In this document: positions 1 through 4,529 of the stretch, one piece after another | Position numbering within the stretch: the first letter of the stretch is position 1 | How the letters are laid out: each line of letters starts with the position of its first letter | NCBI GenBank assembly: GCA_015490435.1 | Contig: WFXV01000090.1 | Location: forward strand, 1-5,824 | Length of the DNA stretch: 5,824 bases | Direction of reading: 5' to 3' | Origin: Thermaceae bacterium | GTDB taxonomy: Bacteria > Deinococcota > Deinococci > Deinococcales > Marinithermaceae | Position numbers and translations under genes: made by a program | Notes under the pieces: generated by a model | The model's database searches: none | What the model was told of the DNA's origin: nothing | What the model saw: the letters and a program-made list of their open reading frames with translations, nothing else

Positions 1-74
1 ATCCAGGGGGCGAAGACCGCCGCCAGCACCATGGCGAGAAGGACCAACGCGGTCAACCAGGGAAACCTACGCAT
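1..74 (-). CDS. ABC transporter permease, DppC/OppC type (5' fragment, runs off the left edge)
   Basis: Only the first 24 codons are present. The ATG at 74-72 opens a frame reading MRRFPWLTALVLLAMVLAAV followed by FAPW, with no stop before the window edge. A short basic N-terminus, one hydrophobic helix and then a 'FAPW' turn are typical of the start of DppC/OppC-family permeases, which usually follow the DppB/OppB gene. The ATG lies inside the end of the upstream permease gene, giving an 8-nt overlap (stop TAG at 69-67). This fits translational coupling within one operon. A GAGGG ribosome-binding-like sequence (81-85) sits a few bases upstream. The family call rests on position and this short helix, so it is an inference. 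The protein would form the second half of the membrane channel of the importer encoded to the right. Confidence 0.75.
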   Translation of the reverse strand, partial: MRRFPWLTALVLLAMVLAAVFAPW

Positions 75-981
75 AGCGCACCCTCGGGTCGATCAAGCCG
101 TAGAGCACGTCCACCACGAAGTTCACCGCGGCGAAGATCACTGCCGTGAGCACCACGAAGGCGAGGATCACCGGCCGGTCCTCGGTGAAGAGCGCGTTCA
201 GCGCGAGCCGGTTCATCCCCGGCCAGGCGAAGATCCACTCGGTGACCACCGCCCCCGCCATCAGGTGACCGAACTGCAGGCCCACCAGTGTGACGAAGGG
301 GATGAGGGCGTTCCTGAGGGCGTGCTTGTAGACCACCACCCGCTCGGGGAGCCCCTTGGCCCGGGCGGTGCGGACGTAGTCCTGGGAGAGGACGTCGAGC
401 ATGGTGGAGCGGATCATCCGGAGGAAGAGAGCGATGCGGTAGAAGGAAAGCGTCACCCCGGGCAGAATGTAGTGCTTCCAGGAGTGGGCCCCGGCCGAGG
501 GCAGCCAGCCCAGCGTCACCGAGAAGATCAGGATCAGCATGATGCCGATCCAGAAGGTGGGGGCCGAGATCCCCACCACCGAGAGAAAACGGAGCGCCCG
601 GTCCACCAGGCTGTCGGCCCGCACCGCCGCCCAGACCCCGGCGGGCAAGCCGAAGAAGATGGCGATCCCGAGCGCCACCAGCACGAGCTTCAAGGTGGCG
701 GGAAAGCGCTGGGCCAAAAGGGCGAGCGCCGGCTCCCCCGAGGTCCAGGAGACCCCGAGGTCCCCCCTGAGCAGGTTCTTCATGTAGATCAGGTACTGGA
801 CGTGGATCGGCTTGTCCAGGCCGTAGGCCTTACGGAGCTCTTCGACCTGGGCCTCGGTCATGTCCTCGGGGGCCAGGAGCTCCATCGGGTCGCCGGTGAG
901 CTGTAGGAAGAGGAAGACCAGGGTGGCGACCGCCCAGACCGCAAAGAGCATCTGCAGAAAGCGAACGGTGAAGTAGCGCAT
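67..981 (-). CDS. ABC transporter permease, DppB/OppB type
   Basis: This 304-residue inner-membrane protein is full length for the DppB/OppB family. It forms half of the channel of a peptide/nickel/opine-class ABC importer. Hydrophobic segments lie at about residues 9-29, 96-118, 132-158, 172-190, 228-248 and 271-296, giving the six helices usual in the family. The family landmark GDLGVSW is at 73-79. The EAA loop that docks on the ATPase is clear at about 201-228 (DYVRTARAKGLPERV, then HALRNALIP). The chosen start gives the typical N-terminus, with MRYFTVRFLQ leading straight into the first helix. No Shine-Dalgarno sequence is visible before the ATG, and a strong stem-loop ends 14 nt upstream. 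The gene follows the solute-binding-protein gene after 48 nt and overlaps the next permease gene by 8 nt, so all three are probably one operon. The family is secure; the substrate (oligopeptide, dipeptide or other) cannot be read from the sequence. Confidence 0.95.
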   Translation of the reverse strand: MRYFTVRFLQMLFAVWAVATLVFLFLQLTGDPMELLAPEDMTEAQVEELRKAYGLDKPIHVQYLIYMKNLLRGDLGVSWTSGEPALALLAQRFPATLKLVLVALGIAIFFGLPAGVWAAVRADSLVDRALRFLSVVGISAPTFWIGIMLILIFSVTLGWLPSAGAHSWKHYILPGVTLSFYRIALFLRMIRSTMLDVLSQDYVRTARAKGLPERVVVYKHALRNALIPFVTLVGLQFGHLMAGAVVTEWIFAWPGMNRLALNALFTEDRPVILAFVVLTAVIFAAVNFVVDVLYGLIDPRVRYA

Positions 982-995
982 GGTTTGAGTGAAAG

Positions 996-1019
996 GGGCC
1001 CGGGCGTGCGCCCGGGCCC
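996..1019 (-). terminator. Intercistronic GC stem-loop after the binding-protein gene (attenuator or mRNA stabiliser)
   Basis: A perfect inverted repeat has 10-bp arms, GGGCCCGGGC (996-1005) and GCCCGGGCCC (1010-1019), around a 4-nt GTGC spacer. It lies 10 nt after the stop of the solute-binding-protein gene and 14 nt before the permease ATG. In the transcript it is followed by CTTTCACTC, which has only three U in a row. It is therefore a poor intrinsic terminator and better explained as a partial terminator or a 3'-end stabiliser. Such elements are known in ABC importer operons, for example after malE, where they let the binding protein be made in excess over the permeases. That role here is inference. 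Confidence 0.7.
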
Positions 1020-1029
1020 TGAGGTGGCG

Positions 1030-2607
1030 TTACTCTTTTTCTGCCTCGAAGGCGTGCAGGTACTCGTCGGGCCGCGGGGTGAAGCGGACACCCTTGCGCA
1101 CGCCCGCGATCACGTTCTCGTAGTGCAGCGGGATGTAGGCGACGTCCTCCACCATGGCGATGTACATCGCTTTCCTGAGGAGTTCCTCGCGCTTTGCCTT
1201 GTCGAAGGTCTTGGCCGCCTCCTCGATCAGGCGGTCCACCTCGGGGTTCTTGTAGCGCATGCGGTTGAAGCGGCCGTAGAGGCCCGACTCGTCCTTGGAG
1301 TGGAAGAGCGAGAGGGCAGTGTTGATCGAGTCCATCGAGCCCCAGCCGGCCATGTACATGGTGAAGTGGCCCTTGGTCATGTTGGGGAAGAAGACCTTTT
1401 TGGGCACCGCGTTGACCTCGGCCTGGATGCCGATCTTACGGAGCATGTTGGCGAGCGCCTGGGCGATCTGGGCATCGTTCAGGTAGCGGTCGTTGGGGGC
1501 GTCGATGCGGAGCTTGAAGGGGACGCGGCCGCCGTCCTTGGTGGGGAGCTCGAGCCAGCCGTCGCCGTCGGTGTCGCCGTAGCCGAGGTCCTCGAGGAGC
1601 TTCCGCGCCGCTTTGGGGTCATAGGGGAAGCGCTTGATCTCGGGGTTGTAGCCCTCGTGGATGGGGGCGAGGAACTGCTGGGCCACGGTGGCCGCCCCGC
1701 CCATGATCTTCTTCACGATGGCGTCGGCGTCGATCGCCATGTAGATCGCCTTGCGGGCCCGGGGGTCGAGGAAGGGGTTCTTCGCCCCTTCGGGCAGCCC
1801 CTCCGAGCCGTACTCCCGCCAGTAGTCGAGGGCGATGTAGATCACCCGCACGCCCGGGGTCTGTTTGACGGTGGCGACGCCGGAACGCTCCACCCGGGCG
1901 AAGTCCTGGGGCAGGACCTTCTCCGCGATGTCCACCTCGCCCGAGAGCAGGGCGGCGACGCGGGTGGCGCCGTTCGGGATGTTGACCAGCTTGACCTTCT
2001 TGAAGTCGGGCTTCTTGCCCCAGTAGTCCTCGAAGGCCTCGAGGTTCAGGTGGTCGCCGTTCAGCCAGGAGACGAACTTGTAGGGGCCGGTGCCGATGGG
2101 GTGCTTATTGAAGCCCTCCTCGCCCACCTTTTCCAGGTAGGCCTTGGGGATCACCGCGGCGTGGTCGAGGTGGGCGGGGAGCAGGGGATCGGGGACCTTG
2201 GTCTTGATCAGGACGGTGTAGCGGTCGAGGGCCTTGGCGTCCGAGACCTTGCCCACGTACCCCTTCATCTGGGACTTCTTGTGGGTGGCCGCCCGCAGGA
2301 TCGAGAAGGCGACGTCCTCGGCGGTCATCTCGGTGCCGTCGTGGAACTTGACGCCCTTTTTCAGGTAGAGCTTCCAGGTGTTCTCGTCAATCTGCTCGAT
2401 CTTCTCCGCCAGGACGGGGACGACCTTGCCCTCGGGGTTATAGAAGAAGGGGGTTTCGAAGATGTGGTGCTGCCAGGCTAGGGTGGTGGTCTCGTTCCGC
2501 ATGTGCGGGTCGAGGGTCACCGCCCCGCCCTGATACGCGACCACGAAGGTCTTCTCCGCGTAGCCGAGGGCCAAGAGGGATAAGAGTGCCACCAGCAAGC
2601 GCCGCAT
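1030..2607 (-). CDS. ABC transporter solute-binding protein, family 5 (peptide/nickel/opine type)
   Basis: This 525-residue secreted protein should capture the solute outside the membrane and pass it to the permeases encoded just downstream. A Sec signal peptide is clear: MRR, a hydrophobic core LLVALLSLLALG, and a probable cut after YA at residue 17. There is no lipobox Cys, so it is probably soluble or held by other means rather than being a lipoprotein. Family-5 landmarks appear in order: a conserved N-terminal strand around 20-34, the family signature region at about 78-102 (LKKGVKFHDGTEMTAEDVAF), HPIGTGPY at 169-176, NPFLDPRARKAIYMAID at 276-292, and an Asp-rich loop DTDGDGWLEL at 344-353, which is common in this family. 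The length is normal. The ATG at 2607 was chosen over an in-frame upstream start near 2679 because AAAGGAGGC stands 3 nt before it and the signal peptide begins there. The operon head position fits. The ligand is not determined; peptide is the default guess. Confidence 0.95.
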   Translation of the reverse strand: MRRLLVALLSLLALGYAEKTFVVAYQGGAVTLDPHMRNETTTLAWQHHIFETPFFYNPEGKVVPVLAEKIEQIDENTWKLYLKKGVKFHDGTEMTAEDVAFSILRAATHKKSQMKGYVGKVSDAKALDRYTVLIKTKVPDPLLPAHLDHAAVIPKAYLEKVGEEGFNKHPIGTGPYKFVSWLNGDHLNLEAFEDYWGKKPDFKKVKLVNIPNGATRVAALLSGEVDIAEKVLPQDFARVERSGVATVKQTPGVRVIYIALDYWREYGSEGLPEGAKNPFLDPRARKAIYMAIDADAIVKKIMGGAATVAQQFLAPIHEGYNPEIKRFPYDPKAARKLLEDLGYGDTDGDGWLELPTKDGGRVPFKLRIDAPNDRYLNDAQIAQALANMLRKIGIQAEVNAVPKKVFFPNMTKGHFTMYMAGWGSMDSINTALSLFHSKDESGLYGRFNRMRYKNPEVDRLIEEAAKTFDKAKREELLRKAMYIAMVEDVAYIPLHYENVIAGVRKGVRFTPRPDEYLHAFEAEKE

Positions 2608-2610
2608 AAC

Positions 2611-2619
2611 GCCTCCTTT
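2611..2619 (-). promoter_or_regulatory. Strong ribosome binding site of the solute-binding-protein gene
   Basis: On the minus strand AAAGGAGGC precedes the ATG at 2607, with 4 nt between the GGAGG core and the start codon. It decides the start: the longer reading frame from about 2679 would place this site inside the coding region. The strength of this site contrasts with the missing one at the first permease gene. Confidence 0.85.
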
Positions 2620-2632
2620 CCTTCGCACCCGC

Positions 2633-2638
2633 ATTTTA
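2633..2638 (-). promoter_or_regulatory. Possible -10 box for the ABC importer operon
   Basis: TAAAAT on the minus strand matches five of six positions of TATAAT and is the only A/T-rich hexamer in a very GC-rich gap. Transcription from it would begin near 2626 and leave a short leader holding the ribosome binding site. No convincing -35 hexamer is found at 16-18 bp upstream, so an activator could be needed, or the match could be chance. Confidence 0.4.
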
Positions 2639-2714
2639 GGGGATCGCCTTTGGCGCCCGCCAGCCCCGCGGATCGCCACGCCTTCGCCACGCCCGCCCGA
2701 AAAGGCTTGGGGTG

Positions 2715-2722
2715 AGGAGGTG
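2715..2722 (+). promoter_or_regulatory. Ribosome binding site of the lipoprotein gene
   Basis: AGGAGGTG ends 4 nt before the ATG at 2727, an excellent Shine-Dalgarno match at normal spacing. It favours the ATG at 2727 over the in-frame GTG at 2712, which lies upstream of, and partly within reach of, this site and would add five residues (MRRWG) to the signal peptide. Confidence 0.8.
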
Positions 2723-2726
2723 GGGC

Positions 2727-4529
2727 ATGCGAGGAAGGTTTATTGGGCTTTTCGGGCTTTTGGTTTTTCTGGTGGCCTGTCAGGGGGGCGGCCCCCCGCC
2801 CGGGGATACGGACCGGCCGCGGGTCTACGAGGTGGTGGGCGTTCCCGATCCCGATCGGCTCTTGGCGCTGGCGGAGGCGCTGGGGCTCAAAGGGGTCGCG
2901 GTGGACGCCGACGGGGGGCTTCGCTACGACGACCCCCGGGGCGTTTTGCGCCTGCCCACCCAGCCGCTCGGGCAGCAGCCGAACCCCGAGGACGGGGGCG
3001 ACGCGACCCTTGAGCGCTTCGACTTCGACGCCTTCGGAGCGCGGCAGGCGATCGACGAGAAGACCGCCCGCGAGCGCTTTATGACCGCGCTCACGCAGTC
3101 GGGGCTCGCGCCCGAGGGCGAGGCCCTAGCGGGGGAGGTCCGCTTCCTCGCCGCCGACCTTCAGGGGACGACCCGGGCGGAGGCAGTCCTCGGGGTGGAG
3201 GTCTCCTTCCAGCTCGCCCTCGACGGGCTTCCCCTGGTGGGGCCGGGGGCCCAGGTGCAGGCGCTTTTCGAGACCGAGACGGTGCCCACCCAGCTCCTCT
3301 ACCTCTTCCGGGAAGTCAAGCCCGGTCCCCGGGTGGCGCTCCTTTCCCGGGAGGAGGCCGCGCTCAGGGCGCGGGGGCTTTTGGGCTTGCCCCGGGGTCT
3401 CGACCTGGGCAAGCTCTCGGAGCCCGAGCTCGTCTACTACGCGCCCCCGCTCTCGCGGACCGGGGTTCGGCGCATCTACCCCCACTACCTCTACGCGCTG
3501 GTCGAGGAGGTCGCGGGGGAGGAGGTACCGCGCCGGCGGGTGCTGGTGCCGGCGTTCGAGGGGTCGCCCAAGGTCACGATCGAGCACCGGGTCGAGGCGG
3601 GGAAGATCGTCGCGGTGGCACGGGTTCAGGGGGGAACGCCTCCCTATAGGTACCTCTGGACGAGCTCGAACGGCGCGCTCAGCGAGGAGCAGGCGGGCAA
3701 GGGTCCCGAGCTCATCTACAGCGTGGAGCAGCTCGACGGGCCCGAGGTGCTCTCGGTCTGGGTCGAGGACGCCGAGGGGCTTTCCGCGGGGGATAGCGTT
3801 TTGATCGAGCTTTCTGGGGACGGCGCGAAGCCCCTGGTGGGCGGGGTGGTGGACGCCGGCAGCGAGTGGATCGGGAGCTGCGCCGGCCTGCCCCGGGCCG
3901 CGGCCAACGCCCGCGGCTTCGTGGTGACGATGCGGCTCGCCGGCGCCCAGATCCGCTTCAACTACGGCGAGTCCGCCGCCTGGGAGCGGGACTTCAAGGA
4001 CACAGGCGACGCCGGCGTGGTGGACAACGCCGACCTCGTCTTCTACACCGGCCACGCCAACGCCCACGGGTTCGAGTTCTGCAGCCAGCAGGACGATCGC
4101 TTCCTGCGCTACGACGAGACGCGCTGGGGCGATGGGGATCTCGAGTGGCTGGTGATTGCCGCCTGCGGACCCCTGCAGCGCTCGGCCCCCGGAGGTGCCT
4201 GGTGGGAGCGCTGGGGTCCGGCGTTTCAGGGGCTGCACCTCTTGCTCGGCTACGCCACGGTGACCTTCGACAACACCGAGGAGGGCTTGATCTTCGCCAC
4301 GGTCGCCACCGGTTTCCCCTTCCCCTCCCTCGCCCGGACCATGCGCGAGGCTTGGGTCCGCGCCGCCAAGGAGACCCAGGGGCCCGAGGAGATCTGGTCG
4401 GTGATGGGGGTCTACGGCAAGAACGGCGAGACCAACTACAACGACTACTTCCACGGCCGCGGGCCCGTGGGTCCGGACATCAAGGGCAGCGACCTGGGCG
4501 GCTGGTGGATCGTCTGGGGGCCTTCCTAG
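2727..4529 (+). CDS. Multidomain lipoprotein with PKD/Ig-like domain and C-terminal DUF6345-like, possibly caspase-fold, domain
   Basis: A 600-residue exported protein of unproven function. It begins with a lipoprotein signal peptide: MRGR, hydrophobic IGLFGLLVFLVA, and lipobox LVAC with the lipidated Cys at 18, followed by a GGGPPPG linker. Residues 30-275 contain repeated motifs like peptidase propeptides of the PepSY/FTP kind (for example VSFQLALDGLPLVGPGAQV at 159-177 and YLFREVKPGPR at 192-202); this likeness is tentative. Residues about 280-362 look like a PKD/Ig-like beta domain (GGTPPYRYLW at 302-311). Residues about 370-600 resemble DUF6345: strand ADLVFYTGHANAHG (435-448), WGDGDLEWLVIAACGPL (467-483), FQGLHLLLGYATVTFD (500-515). 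The pattern of a strand ending in a His (443, with 447 nearby) and a later strand ending in Cys480 recalls caspase-like peptidases such as metacaspases and CHAT domains, but catalysis is a hypothesis. The gene diverges from the peptide-type importer and ends convergent with the reductase gene, sharing CTAG. The gene, its lipidation and the C-terminal family resemblance are well supported; function is not. Confidence 0.92.
   Translation: MRGRFIGLFGLLVFLVACQGGGPPPGDTDRPRVYEVVGVPDPDRLLALAEALGLKGVAVDADGGLRYDDPRGVLRLPTQPLGQQPNPEDGGDATLERFDFDAFGARQAIDEKTARERFMTALTQSGLAPEGEALAGEVRFLAADLQGTTRAEAVLGVEVSFQLALDGLPLVGPGAQVQALFETETVPTQLLYLFREVKPGPRVALLSREEAALRARGLLGLPRGLDLGKLSEPELVYYAPPLSRTGVRRIYPHYLYALVEEVAGEEVPRRRVLVPAFEGSPKVTIEHRVEAGKIVAVARVQGGTPPYRYLWTSSNGALSEEQAGKGPELIYSVEQLDGPEVLSVWVEDAEGLSAGDSVLIELSGDGAKPLVGGVVDAGSEWIGSCAGLPRAAANARGFVVTMRLAGAQIRFNYGESAAWERDFKDTGDAGVVDNADLVFYTGHANAHGFEFCSQQDDRFLRYDETRWGDGDLEWLVIAACGPLQRSAPGGAWWERWGPAFQGLHLLLGYATVTFDNTEEGLIFATVATGFPFPSLARTMREAWVRAAKETQGPEEIWSVMGVYGKNGETNYNDYFHGRGPVGPDIKGSDLGGWWIVWGPS
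4526..4529. other. Overlapping convergent stop codons sharing CTAG
   Basis: The plus-strand lipoprotein gene ends with TAG at 4527-4529. The minus-strand reductase gene ends with TAG read from 4528-4526. Both stops are embedded in the palindrome CTAG, so the genes overlap by 4 bp and there is no space for an intrinsic terminator between them. Each transcript must end inside, or read antisense into, the other gene. Confidence 0.9.

Larger units (their letters stand above)
2608..2726. other. Divergent intergenic control region between importer operon and lipoprotein gene
   Basis: This 119-bp gap is the only non-coding stretch of note. It separates two genes read away from each other, so promoters for both should lie within it or overlap the gene starts. 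It contains the two ribosome binding sites, a -10-like box facing the importer, and a small inverted repeat CGCC-TTT-GGCG (2645-2655) placed where the importer -35 region would fall. Short direct repeats are also present: GGATCGCC occurs twice, and CGCCACGCC occurs twice close together near 2675-2693. No clear promoter for the plus-strand gene is seen. The repeats could be operator sites or chance in GC-rich DNA. Confidence 0.5.

Noticed and set aside
31..906. A 291-residue open frame on the plus strand opposite the permease gene
   Set aside because: The product is rich in His, Glu, Gly and Pro without hydrophobic core or motif; the opposite strand encodes a full-length permease with an EAA loop.
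996..1019. The stem-loop as a complete rho-independent terminator ending the binding-protein transcript
   Set aside because: The run of U after the stem is only three bases, and the downstream permease genes have no visible promoter of their own, so full termination would silence them.
1549..1578. Asp-rich DTDGDGWLEL loop in the solute-binding protein as a dockerin or EF-hand module
   Set aside because: A single such loop at this position is common in family-5 binding proteins and is not paired with a second loop, so it does not mark a separate calcium-binding domain.
985..2481. A 498-residue open frame on the plus strand opposite the solute-binding-protein gene
   Set aside because: Its Val/Leu/Gly/Glu/Asp-rich repeats mirror the codons of the well-supported minus-strand gene. 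No ribosome binding site or recognisable domain is present.
2608..2679. An upstream in-frame start extending the solute-binding protein by 24 residues
   Set aside because: The extension is basic and would put the signal peptide inside the protein. The ATG at 2607 has a strong ribosome binding site and begins a normal signal peptide.
2712..2726. GTG start five codons upstream in the lipoprotein gene
   Set aside because: The AGGAGGTG site at 2715-2722 fits the ATG at 2727, and the shorter form gives a normal lipoprotein signal peptide. The GTG has no ribosome binding site of its own in view.
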